Source: JBNJEM01 sp051745935
Lineage (GTDB): Bacteria > Planctomycetota > Planctomycetia > Pirellulales > Pirellulaceae
DNA: 8,317 nucleotides
NCBI GenBank assembly: GCA_051745935.1
Contig: JBNJEM010000342.1
Span: forward strand, 1-8,317
Reading direction: 5' to 3'
The translations under genes were made by a program, and so were the position numbers. Within the stretch, counting starts at the first letter, position 1. Each line of letters begins with the position of its first letter. The notes beneath the pieces are model-generated. The model made no database searches and was not told the DNA's origin. It saw only the letters and a program-made list of their open reading frames with translations. Positions 1 through 6,183 of this stretch are shown here, piece by piece.

Positions 1-201
1 GTCGCGAATGATTTTCTCCGCCGCGAGTCCGACCAACGGGAGGACGGCTTGCGTCGGGCGGCCTTCCACCCGGAAAAATCCAACCGCCTGAAATATATAC
101 CGGTCGCGAATGATTTTCTCCGCCGCGAGTCCGACCAACGGGAGGACGGCTTGCGTCGGGCGGCCTTCCACCCGGAAAAATCCAACCGCCTGAAATATAT
201 A
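1..201. repeat. Two tandem units of a 102-bp interspersed repeat
   Basis: Positions 1-99 are repeated without a mismatch at 103-201, so the period is 102 bp. The left edge is cut by the window, so more copies may lie outside. Each unit contains a stem-loop core (29-57 and 131-159): arm CCGACCAA, a 12-nt loop, and arm TTG-c-GTCGG with one bulged base, flanked by imperfect CCGC/GCGG arms. A diverged third copy lies inverted at 5981-6068. The array ends directly at the stop codon of the minus-strand methyltransferase gene, so it would be transcribed as that gene's 3' end. An open frame crosses both units because 102 is divisible by three, but it continues antisense to the methyltransferase gene. 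The third copy has a one-base insertion that shifts that frame, so I do not consider the repeat protein-coding. Confidence 0.93.
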
Positions 202-1008
202 TCAAACTGTGCCGTGGGGAGCCAACCGCGTGAAATGATAGAGGAAAACCCCAGCGGAAACAGCCACATTGAGGGAATCCGTTCCCAAACTCATTGGAAT
301 CGTAACCTTCGTCGGGCACGCCTGTTGGACTGGAGGGTCCACGCCATCGTATTCATTGCCCAACACCAACGCCAGACGCCCCGGGCGTGGGGTCGCGGCA
401 AGTGGCCGGGCGTTTGAATCCAGCACAGTGGCCACGCAATCAAACCGAAAATCCTCCCGCAGTCTGCTCACATCACCCACCAAGTTTTCCGATACGCTGA
501 TATTCAGCTTGAGGGCGGCCGCCATGGAGACCCGCAACACCCGCCGCGAGTAGGGATCCGCCGCACGGTTTCCAATCAGCACAAGGTCGACGCCAAAGGC
601 GGCGCAATTGCGAATAATTCCCCCCAAATTGGCAGGATCCCGCACGCCGGAGCACACCACGACCAAGGCCTGTTTGTCGACGCCAGGGCACAAAGCGGCC
701 CAGTCGCCAGCGGGCCGTCGCACCCCACATCCAAGGATGCCACGATGGAAACGAAACCCGGCAATGTTCTCAATCAACGTCCGCGGGGCATAATAGACGG
801 GAATGCCGGGCGGCACACGTATTCGGTGAAGCTGCGATTGGGCGACCAGTAACGATTCCACGGGAAATCGGCTTTCCAGCAACCGCTGGACGACAAGTTC
901 ACCTTCGGCAATAAATCGGCCCCGCCGCTGGCGAAGCTCCTTGTCGCGCAAGTCGACATAGGGGGCAATCCGAGGGTCTTCTGGCGAATCAATTCTGATC
1001 AATGGCAT
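202..1008 (-). CDS. SpoU/TrmH-family RNA 2'-O-ribose methyltransferase
   Basis: This 268-residue cytoplasmic enzyme is predicted to transfer a methyl group from S-adenosylmethionine to a ribose 2'-OH in rRNA or tRNA. All three SpoU (SPOUT-class) motifs are visible. Motif 1 is NLGGIIRNCAAFG at residues 127-139 with the conserved Arg133. Motif 2 is LVLGNEYDGV at 214-223, where a Tyr replaces a commonly seen Gly after GNE. Motif 3 lies at 237-259 with IPM, Ser245-Leu-Asn247 and the trefoil-knot helix. The N-terminal part (about 1-100), with RFIAEGELVVQRLL at 31-44, resembles the RNA-binding substrate domain of this family. The length is normal. The ATG at 1008 fits the family N-terminus, although no clear Shine-Dalgarno precedes it. 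The gene is divergent from the folate enzyme gene, and its stop codon touches the tandem repeat at 1-201. Which RNA nucleotide is modified (RlmB-, TrmH- or TsnR-like) cannot be decided from sequence alone. Confidence 0.93.
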   Translation of the reverse strand: MPLIRIDSPEDPRIAPYVDLRDKELRQRRGRFIAEGELVVQRLLESRFPVESLLVAQSQLHRIRVPPGIPVYYAPRTLIENIAGFRFHRGILGCGVRRPAGDWAALCPGVDKQALVVVCSGVRDPANLGGIIRNCAAFGVDLVLIGNRAADPYSRRVLRVSMAAALKLNISVSENLVGDVSRLREDFRFDCVATVLDSNARPLAATPRPGRLALVLGNEYDGVDPPVQQACPTKVTIPMSLGTDSLNVAVSAGVFLYHFTRLAPHGTV

Positions 1009-1017
1009 GAGAAAAAA

Positions 1018-1043
1018 ACGATATGGCTAGACGATATGGCTCG
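1018..1043. repeat. 13-bp tandem repeat, two copies
   Basis: ACGATATGGCTAG at 1018-1030 is followed directly by ACGATATGGCTCG at 1031-1043, with one mismatch. It sits just upstream (on the minus strand) of the methyltransferase start at 1008, inside its probable 5' leader. It may be replication slippage or a binding site; nothing in the sequence decides this. Confidence 0.8.
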
Positions 1044-1138
1044 TTGACCCCGTCTTCTCACTTCCAGTGGTCGGAACGTGGCAACGTTGGGCCCCCTGGC
1101 AAATCCGATCACGGTTGCCCTTCCGCCGCCTAAACGCC

Positions 1139-1178
1139 AAGGTATATAAGACATAATAAAGGTATATAAGACATAATA
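1139..1178. repeat. Perfect 20-bp tandem repeat, two copies, AT-rich
   Basis: The unit AAGGTATATAAGACATAATA occurs twice with no mismatch (1139-1158 and 1159-1178), in the middle of the 295-bp region between two divergent genes. It is strongly AT-rich against a GC-rich background. It contains -10-like hexamers on both strands (TATAAG and CATAAT on plus, TATTAT on minus), so it could contribute promoter elements to either gene. No convincing -35 partner at 16-18 bp was found. The rest of 1009-1303 holds the 13-bp tandem repeat and a short inverted repeat, GAAGGC/GCCTTC (1220-1225 and 1236-1241), but no gene that I can recognise. Confidence 0.85.
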
Positions 1179-1303
1179 GTGGACCCGCGAAAGGCAGGCC
1201 TTGCCGCGGCCCGGAGCGTGAAGGCGTGAAAGCATGCCTTCGCGCCTCGGTTCATCCAACTCGCCAGTGTACCAGAAGTCATGACGTTTTGGGCTCATTT
1301 TCC

Positions 1304-1909
1304 ATGACCGCATCCGAGAAGCAGATGATCCGTCGTCGGGCCCATGCTGCCCGTGCCGCGCAGCCAGACCGGGACGCCGTGAGCCGCCGGATTCTGAGAC
1401 AGGTAACCAAACTGCCTGAATATCAGGCTGCCCACACGGTGTTGTTTTATGTCGATATCCGGGATGAAGTTCGCACCCGGTTCATGGTGCGGCACGTGTT
1501 GACGGCCGAGAGCAAGGTTGTGGTGGTGCCTTGGTGTGCCGGTCGGCGGTTGAAGTTGTTTCGTTTGACCGATTGGGCGCAATTGGAACCGGGATACTTC
1601 GACGTGCTGGAGCCAAAGGCAGGGCTACGCGGCGAGGCACGACACATGGTTGCGCCGCGGGACATTGACACGGCCCTCATTCCGGGGGTCGCGTTCGATC
1701 CGACTGGCGCCAGAATCGGGCATGGCCATGGGTTTTACGATCGCCTCTTGGCGGAGTTCCCGCTTTCCACCGCGCTGATCGGTTTGGCGTATGAGTGCCA
1801 AGTGTTCCCTCCGTTCGCCATGGAATCGCACGACGTTGGCATGGACCGCGTCGTGACGGAGTCTCGGGTCTATGTTGGCCTCGGGCGGTCCGATCGCTCC
1901 GCGCGATGA
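1304..1909 (+). CDS. fau: 5-formyltetrahydrofolate cyclo-ligase (5,10-methenyl-THF synthetase)
   Basis: This 201-residue enzyme is predicted to convert 5-formyltetrahydrofolate to 5,10-methenyltetrahydrofolate with ATP, recycling a folate storage form in the cytoplasm. The family signature is clear. The N-terminal helix at 5-17 carries Lys6 and Arg10-12. The core IPGVAFD-x-x-GARIGHGHGFYDR occupies 126-147; the usual form ends in RLGYGGGYYDR, so His140 and His142 are a variation. GLAYECQ follows at 160-166, ESHDVGMD at 174-181 and VVTES at 183-187. The length is typical. The start was set at the ATG at 1304 because the family begins there. A 26-residue extension to an upstream ATG at 1226 is open but looks unlike protein of this family. 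No clear Shine-Dalgarno is seen. The gene is divergent from the methyltransferase gene and 212 bp ahead of the first glycosyltransferase gene, with no obvious functional link to either. Confidence 0.93.
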   Translation: MTASEKQMIRRRAHAARAAQPDRDAVSRRILRQVTKLPEYQAAHTVLFYVDIRDEVRTRFMVRHVLTAESKVVVVPWCAGRRLKLFRLTDWAQLEPGYFDVLEPKAGLRGEARHMVAPRDIDTALIPGVAFDPTGARIGHGHGFYDRLLAEFPLSTALIGLAYECQVFPPFAMESHDVGMDRVVTESRVYVGLGRSDRSAR

Positions 1910-1918
1910 CGCTTTTTT
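1893..1918 (+). terminator. Possible weak intrinsic terminator after the cyclo-ligase gene
   Basis: A 5-bp stem, ATCGC (1893-1897) with GCGAT (1903-1907), encloses a 5-nt loop and is followed five bases later by TTTTTT (1913-1918). The stem overlaps the last codons and stop of the cyclo-ligase gene. The stem is short and the T-run is not adjacent, so it is only a candidate for separating this gene from the sugar cluster. Confidence 0.25.
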
Positions 1919-1921
1919 CCG

Positions 1922-1946
1922 GAAAACGGCGAAAACGGCAAACGGC
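1922..1946. repeat. 9-bp tandem repeat, two full copies and one partial
   Basis: GAAAACGGC occurs at 1922-1930 and 1931-1939 and is followed by AAACGGC at 1940-1946. It lies just after the possible terminator, in the 212-bp gap before the first glycosyltransferase gene. The glycosyltransferase reading frame stays open through it, but I place that gene's start downstream, so I treat the repeat as non-coding. Confidence 0.75.
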
Positions 1947-2121
1947 GTCCGCGGGCCCCCAGGGTGGCGAAACCGCAAAATACACCGTATCATGTGGCAT
2001 TTTGGATGTCCGAAGCAAGCCGTCCGCTGTTGTGCTTTGGATGGCTAACGGGATCCGATTCGGTGAATTTCCAGAGTGTACAGGTCCCGCGGAGCGCGGA
2101 CTTCCGAGGAACGCAAAGCTG

Positions 2122-3678
2122 ATGCAATTGGCCATTGTTCACTACCATCTGAACCGAGGTGGTGTTACGCAAGTGATTTGGAACCATTTGCGAGCCTTGT
2201 CCACCGTGCATGATGATCCGGAGCCGTTAAAGGTGGTCATTTTTTATGGTGGCCGCAGAGCGGGTTGGCCGGACATGGAGGCGGCGCGGCTGGCCGGTCT
2301 CGACGTGAGGCTGGAGACGGTGCCCGACCTGGAGTACACGCGGCGCGGCGCGGTGCCGCCTGTCACATTGGCTGAGGATTTGATCGAGGCATTTGGACGA
2401 GCGGGGTTGCGGCCGGATAACACGATCGTGCATATCCACAATCACGCGCTGGGCAAGACTCCGTTCCTTCCCGAAGCCGTGTCGGAATTGAGTTCCCGGG
2501 GATTTGCTCTGTTGCTGCAAATGCATGACTTCGCGGAGGATTTTCGCCCCGACAATTACCGCGGTCTGGCCGAGGCACTGGCAGCGGGAAGTCCAGCGGA
2601 ACTGGCCGAGCGGATTTATCCGCAGGGATCCGCCATCCATTACGCGGTGCTCAACGGGCGGGACTATCGAATTCTAACCCAGGCGGGTGTGGGGACGGAG
2701 CGACTCCACGCGCTGCCGAATCCGGTGCCCCAATTCTCCGCCTTGCCCGACCGGGACGCGGCCCGGACCAAGCTGGCGGAACGGTACGGGGTGGACCATG
2801 ATCACGTATACGTGCTTTATCCCGTGCGTGGGATCCGCCGCAAGAACGTGGGAGAGTTTCTCTTGTGGGGCGCGGCTGCTCCGGAGAACACCTGTTTTGG
2901 CCTCACCTTACCGCCGCTGAATCCCGTCGAGCGTCCTCGTTACCTGGTCTGGAAGCGGCTGGCCGAGGCATTGGAGCTGCCGGTAGTGTTTGAAGTGGGA
3001 GCGGCCGGGGGCCTGGAGTTTGGTGAAAACTTGATGGCCGCGGACCGGATACTCACCACCAGTGTGGCGGAAGGCTTCGGGATGGTGTTTCTGGAATCCT
3101 GGTTGGCCGATCGGGAGTTGATTGGTCGTGACTTGCCCGAGATCACCAGGGACTTCGTGGCGGCGGGCCTGGAGTTTCCCACGCTCAGCGAGGTGGTCAA
3201 CATCCCGGCCGAGTGGGTGAGCGTGAAACAACTGCGGGCGGACGTATCGGAGAGTTACGCCTCCGTGCTGCATGCCTACGGGCAGTTTCAGGTGGACGGC
3301 GAGCGGATCCATCAGGAGGTTTCCGAGTTCTTTTCGGCGGATCTACTTGATTTCGGGCGTTGCAGCGCTACACTTCAGGAATCGATACTCTCCCAGCTCG
3401 TGAGCGATCCTCGGCGCCGGCAAGAGTTGCGGCAATTGAATCCAGGTTTTGATCTTTCGTTCGAGCCCCGGTCGGATGCGAGTGATGATCGGATTTCAAG
3501 GAACGCCCAAGTCGTGCGGGATCATTACTCGCTCGAGCCCTCCGGCGCGAGACTCCACGAGCTGTATCGAACCGTGCTCGACAGTCCCCGCGGCGAACAG
3601 TATGAGCTCCCGGAGGGCTCATCCATGCTAGACGCGTTCCTCAGCCTACGCCGATTCAATCCAGTTCGCATCCACTAA
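2122..3678 (+). CDS. GT-B fold glycosyltransferase (GT4-like), substrate unknown
   Basis: A 518-residue soluble retaining glycosyltransferase of GT4-like type, expected to use a nucleotide sugar in the cytoplasm. The N-terminal Rossmann strand with its Gly-rich turn is MQLAIVHYHLNRGGVTQV at 1-18. HIHNHALGKTPFLPE (104-118) and MHDFAEDFRPDN (134-145) form the acceptor-side loops. The C-terminal domain starts near 228 with YVLYPVRGIRRKN (230-242), whose Arg/Lys residues fit the donor phosphate site. The EX7E motif is E317-GFGMVFL-E325. About 150 residues follow Trp327, longer than in a minimal GT4 enzyme, and I recognise no separate domain in them. The frame is open from 1795, inside the preceding gene, but the ATG at 2122 matches the usual start just before the first strand and has GAGGA 11 bp upstream. 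The stop overlaps the start of the HAD gene (TAATG), so the two are co-translated. No close characterised relative is recalled; sugar donor and acceptor are unassigned. Confidence 0.85.
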   Translation: MQLAIVHYHLNRGGVTQVIWNHLRALSTVHDDPEPLKVVIFYGGRRAGWPDMEAARLAGLDVRLETVPDLEYTRRGAVPPVTLAEDLIEAFGRAGLRPDNTIVHIHNHALGKTPFLPEAVSELSSRGFALLLQMHDFAEDFRPDNYRGLAEALAAGSPAELAERIYPQGSAIHYAVLNGRDYRILTQAGVGTERLHALPNPVPQFSALPDRDAARTKLAERYGVDHDHVYVLYPVRGIRRKNVGEFLLWGAAAPENTCFGLTLPPLNPVERPRYLVWKRLAEALELPVVFEVGAAGGLEFGENLMAADRILTTSVAEGFGMVFLESWLADRELIGRDLPEITRDFVAAGLEFPTLSEVVNIPAEWVSVKQLRADVSESYASVLHAYGQFQVDGERIHQEVSEFFSADLLDFGRCSATLQESILSQLVSDPRRRQELRQLNPGFDLSFEPRSDASDDRISRNAQVVRDHYSLEPSGARLHELYRTVLDSPRGEQYELPEGSSMLDAFLSLRRFNPVRIH

Positions 3679-4586
3679 TGCCCTCCTCGCCCTTTGCCAC
3701 GATTCGCCGCCACTGCCTGCCCATGGAACCGGTGGGGACCGGGGTCCAACCGGTTGTTCGACCGTTGCGCGGCATCAAATGCGTGCTCTTCGACATTTAC
3801 GGAACGTTGTTTATCAGCGCCACGGGGGACGTGGGCGCCGCGGCGGCGCGACAACGCGAGCAGGCGTTCAGGGAAGCGTTGCGGGCCGTCGGACTTCAGT
3901 TGCGGGAGGCCACGGCACGGCATGAACGGGTTGGAGAATGGCGGGCGGGCGATCATTTGATCGCGGCCATTCGGGACGCCCATCAGGACTCGCGAAACCA
4001 AGGGATTGAATATCCCGAAGTGGACATCATCGCGATCTGGAAAGATACGCTCCAACGGCTCAGCGAATCGAAATGGTTGGCTTCCCCACCAGAGCATGTT
4101 GATCTTTACGAATTGGCGTTAGAATATGAAGTGAGGACCAACCCAACGTGGCCCATGCCGGGCGTGAGCGATTGCCTGCGGCGGCTGGTTCATCGTGGCC
4201 TGCGATTGGGACTGGTCAGCAACGCGCAGTTCTTTACTCAGCAGTTATTTCCCGCCCTCTTGGACCAACCGGCCGATGCGTTGGGGTTCGAGTCCTACTT
4301 GCAGTTCTACTCTTATCAATGGGGACGGGCCAAACCAAGCCTGTTTCTGTACGAGCGCGCCGTTGAAGCGTTATCGCGGGTCGGGGTAGACGCGCATGAT
4401 GTACTTTACGTCGGGAATGACATGCTCAACGACGTGACCCCGGCGCGGAAAGTCGGATTTCAAACGGCCCTCTTCGCCGGGGATGGGCGTAGCCTGCGGC
4501 GGCGGCGCGGTGACGCTCGCGTGGCCGGCATCGAGCCAGACGTGGTGATCACCGAGTTGTCGCAATTGGACGGTTGTGTTGAATAA
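3678..4586 (+). CDS. HAD-superfamily hydrolase with DxYGT motif I
   Basis: A 302-residue haloacid-dehalogenase superfamily protein, most likely a cytoplasmic hydrolase acting through an aspartyl intermediate. Motif I is VLFDIYGTL at 36-44, giving the nucleophile Asp39. The position two residues later, normally Asp in HAD phosphatases, is Tyr41, as in 2-haloacid dehalogenases. Motif II is the Ser181 of LGLVSNA (177-183). Motif III is Lys219 in GRAKPSLFLYERA. Motif IV is YVGNDMLND at 244-252 with Asp248 and Asp252. An insertion between about 50 and 155 forms a helical cap. The first 30 residues precede the fold and may be a tail; a second ATG at 3723 is possible. The ATG at 3678 is preferred because it overlaps the preceding stop by one base. 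The context suggests a sugar or sugar-phosphate substrate, but the altered motif I leaves phosphatase activity uncertain. Confidence 0.87.
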   Translation: MPSSPFATIRRHCLPMEPVGTGVQPVVRPLRGIKCVLFDIYGTLFISATGDVGAAAARQREQAFREALRAVGLQLREATARHERVGEWRAGDHLIAAIRDAHQDSRNQGIEYPEVDIIAIWKDTLQRLSESKWLASPPEHVDLYELALEYEVRTNPTWPMPGVSDCLRRLVHRGLRLGLVSNAQFFTQQLFPALLDQPADALGFESYLQFYSYQWGRAKPSLFLYERAVEALSRVGVDAHDVLYVGNDMLNDVTPARKVGFQTALFAGDGRSLRRRRGDARVAGIEPDVVITELSQLDGCVE

Positions 4587-4633
4587 TGGAATCGCAGGGG
4601 ATTCACGACCCGCGAGCGGTCGTGACCAGTTAA
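4586..4633 (+). other. 15-codon mini-ORF bridging the HAD and second glycosyltransferase genes
   Basis: The HAD stop codon overlaps an ATG (TAATG again), which opens a 15-codon frame ending in TAA at 4631-4633. The ribosome-binding-like AAAGGG (4632-4637) of the next gene begins immediately there. The mini-ORF spans the hairpin at 4603-4625. It could be a coupling leader that lets ribosomes reach the next gene, or simply chance. Nothing identifies a peptide function. Confidence 0.2.
4603..4625 (+). promoter_or_regulatory. Perfect 8-bp hairpin in the spacer before the second glycosyltransferase gene
   Basis: TCACGACC (4603-4610) and GGTCGTGA (4618-4625) are exact reverse complements around the 7-nt loop CGCGAGC. 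The hairpin ends 22 bases before the ATG at 4648 and 6 bases before AAAGGG. No T-run follows, so it is not a classical terminator. An mRNA processing, stability or translation-control element is plausible. Confidence 0.5.
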
Positions 4634-4647
4634 AGGGTCGGGCACAA

Positions 4648-5913
4648 ATGGGAAGTCGCATTGGTTTTGTCGGAACGCGTTTCGCGGGCACGGACGGTGT
4701 TTCCCTGGAAAGCGCCAAGTGGGCTCAAGTGTTGTGGGACCATAAGCACGTTAGCTATTGGTTCGGTGGCAAACTGGATCGGAGCCCTGACATTAGCATG
4801 AGTGTGCCCCACGCGTATTTTGGCCATCCTGACATCGAATCGATCAATGAACGGGTGCTCGGGGTCAGTACGCGCTCCCCGGAAATCACGCGCCGCATTT
4901 TTACGATCAGCGACCACTTGAAAGGAATGCTCTACGAGTTCACTCGCAAGTTCGATATTGACATCTTGGTGGCCGAGAATTGCTTGACGATCCCCATGAA
5001 TATCCCCTTGGGCCTGGCCCTGACGCACTTCGTTGCTGAAACGGGGTTTCCAACCATCGCGCATCACCACGATTTTTTCTGGGAACGGGATCGCTTTTCG
5101 GTCAATGCGGTGTGCGACATGTTGAGCATGGCGTTTCCACCCTCCATGCCCTCCATTCAACACGTCACCATTAACTCGTTCGCCCAGCAAGACTTGTCGC
5201 ATCGTCGCGGGGTCTCCTCGGTGCTTGTCCCTAATGTCCTGAACTTCGAGAAACCTCCGAAACAACCGGACGAATATGCCTCGGATTTTCGCAAGGACAT
5301 CGGCTTGGAACCGGAGGATATCATGTTCTTGCAACCGACCCGCGTGGTGCCCCGCAAGGGGATTGAACATTCAATCGCCTTGGTTTCCGGGTTGCAGAAC
5401 CCCAAATGCAAGTTGGTGGTGTCCCACGACTCCGGCGACGAGGGGTATGATTACTTGACCGCGCTGCGGGAGATGGCTGAACAGGAAAACGTGGACCTGC
5501 GATTCGTGAGCACTCGCGTCGGCGAGATCCGCGCGATGAACGAAGCGGGCCAACGGACTTATACTCTGGCTGATGCCTACTCACAGGCCGATTTCATTAC
5601 CTACCCCAGCCTGCACGAAGGGTTTGGCAACGCGCTGCTTGAAGCCTTTTACTTCCGCAAACCGGTGTTGGTCAATCGCTACTCCATTTTCGTCTCGGAT
5701 ATTGAGCCCCGTGGCGCTCGTGTGATTACCATCAACGGCTATGTGACCCGCGAGACCATCGAGCATGTGCGACGGGTTATCGAGGATCCGGGATACCGCC
5801 AGGAGATGGTCGATCACAACTTTCAAATCGGAAAGTCCTTTTATAGCTACACGGTGCTGCGGCGCAAATTGCGAGCCTTGATCACGAACTTCACCGGGGC
5901 TTACGACCTGTGA
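4648..5913 (+). CDS. GT-B fold glycosyltransferase, possible mannosylglucosylglycerate synthase type
   Basis: A 421-residue soluble GT4-like retaining glycosyltransferase. It starts with the strand and loop RIGFVGTRFAGTDGVSLESAKWA (read in parts at 4-26). It has a distinctive acceptor-side stretch AHHHDFFWERDRF at 138-150. The donor-domain residues Arg232 and Lys237 lie in PTRVVPRKGIE, and the EX7E motif is E324-GFGNALL-E332 with KPVLVNRY after it. The GTDGVSLE and HHHDF-W-ER features recall the one-step mannosylglucosylglycerate synthases (MggS of Petrotoga type), which add mannose from GDP-mannose to glucosylglycerate. That resemblance is from memory, not from an alignment. The nearby phosphorylase, which may act on glucosylglycerate, agrees with it. 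The ATG at 4648 is chosen because the fold begins there and AAAGGG lies 10 bp upstream. A GTG at 4576 would add 24 residues and overlap the HAD gene. Confidence 0.85.
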   Translation: MGSRIGFVGTRFAGTDGVSLESAKWAQVLWDHKHVSYWFGGKLDRSPDISMSVPHAYFGHPDIESINERVLGVSTRSPEITRRIFTISDHLKGMLYEFTRKFDIDILVAENCLTIPMNIPLGLALTHFVAETGFPTIAHHHDFFWERDRFSVNAVCDMLSMAFPPSMPSIQHVTINSFAQQDLSHRRGVSSVLVPNVLNFEKPPKQPDEYASDFRKDIGLEPEDIMFLQPTRVVPRKGIEHSIALVSGLQNPKCKLVVSHDSGDEGYDYLTALREMAEQENVDLRFVSTRVGEIRAMNEAGQRTYTLADAYSQADFITYPSLHEGFGNALLEAFYFRKPVLVNRYSIFVSDIEPRGARVITINGYVTRETIEHVRRVIEDPGYRQEMVDHNFQIGKSFYSYTVLRRKLRALITNFTGAYDL

Positions 5914-5980
5914 TGGCGAAGCGGCAGTCTGCTTTTCCCCCGTCAACAACAATTCGCCCGCGACGGTAGACTTCGGAATG

Positions 5981-6068
5981 TCGGACTTGTCCGGGTGGAA
6001 AGTTGCCCGACGCAAGCCGTCCCTCCCGTTGGTCGGACTCGCGGCGGACAAAGTCATCCACGACCGGT
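5981..6068 (-). repeat. Diverged inverted copy of the 102-bp repeat
   Basis: The reverse complement of this segment aligns with the units at 1-201 over about 86 positions with roughly ten mismatches and one single-base insertion, counted by hand. The core is unchanged: CCGAC-g-CAA (6007-6015) pairs with TTG-GTCGG (6029-6036). The insertion falls in the loop (13 instead of 12 bases). The copy starts 67 bases after the glycosyltransferase stop codon. Read in the direction of that gene it has the same orientation as the array has relative to the methyltransferase gene. Confidence 0.85.
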
Positions 6069-6138
6069 GGAACTCCAGTTCCCTCCCTTACGCCAACGCC
6101 CCCTTGTTGGAGGTGTACGGCTCTTGAACAACTGGAGT
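6069..6138. repeat. Nested inverted repeats, operator-like or structured RNA
   Basis: GGAACT-CC-AGTTCC (6069-6082) is a perfect 6-bp palindrome with a 2-bp centre. ACTCCAGTT inside it (6072-6080) is also the exact reverse complement of AACTGGAGT at 6130-6138. Between these arms lies a smaller hairpin, CCAAC/GTTGG (6093-6097 and 6106-6110). The segment directly follows the interspersed repeat copy and may belong to the same element, but no equivalent is visible next to the copies at 1-201. Confidence 0.5.
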
Positions 6139-6183
6139 CGAGAGCGCAGGATGGTAGAGCTATTCAACGGATGGGCTGTGCGC

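Noticed and set aside
49..417. Open frame of 122 codons through the tandem repeats
   Set aside because: It is open because the repeat length is a multiple of three. It continues antisense to the methyltransferase gene, and the third repeat copy has a one-base insertion that breaks the frame.
1179..1303. Possible 6S RNA before the cyclo-ligase gene, as found in gammaproteobacteria
   Set aside because: The location is suggestive, but I see only a 6-bp inverted repeat and not the long closing stem with a central bubble that 6S RNA needs.
999..1313. Minus-strand open frame of 104 codons in the divergent region
   Set aside because: It reads through both short tandem repeats, overlaps both neighbouring starts and shows no family motif or ribosome binding site.
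1795..2121. Longer N-terminus for the first glycosyltransferase
   Set aside because: The frame is open, but the extension overlaps the cyclo-ligase gene, runs through a tandem repeat and precedes the usual first beta strand. The ATG at 2122 fits the fold.
5924..5938. Intrinsic terminator after the second glycosyltransferase gene
   Set aside because: AAGC/GCTT followed by TT is only a 4-bp stem with an 8-nt loop; too weak to call.
5581..6057. Minus-strand open frame of 158 codons ending inside the second glycosyltransferase gene
   Set aside because: Its start lies in the inverted repeat copy and the rest is antisense to a well-supported gene.
6124..6152. Sigma-70-like promoter with TTGAAC as -35
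   Set aside because: The hexamer at the right spacing (CAGGAT or AGGATG) matches the -10 consensus poorly, so I do not call a promoter.
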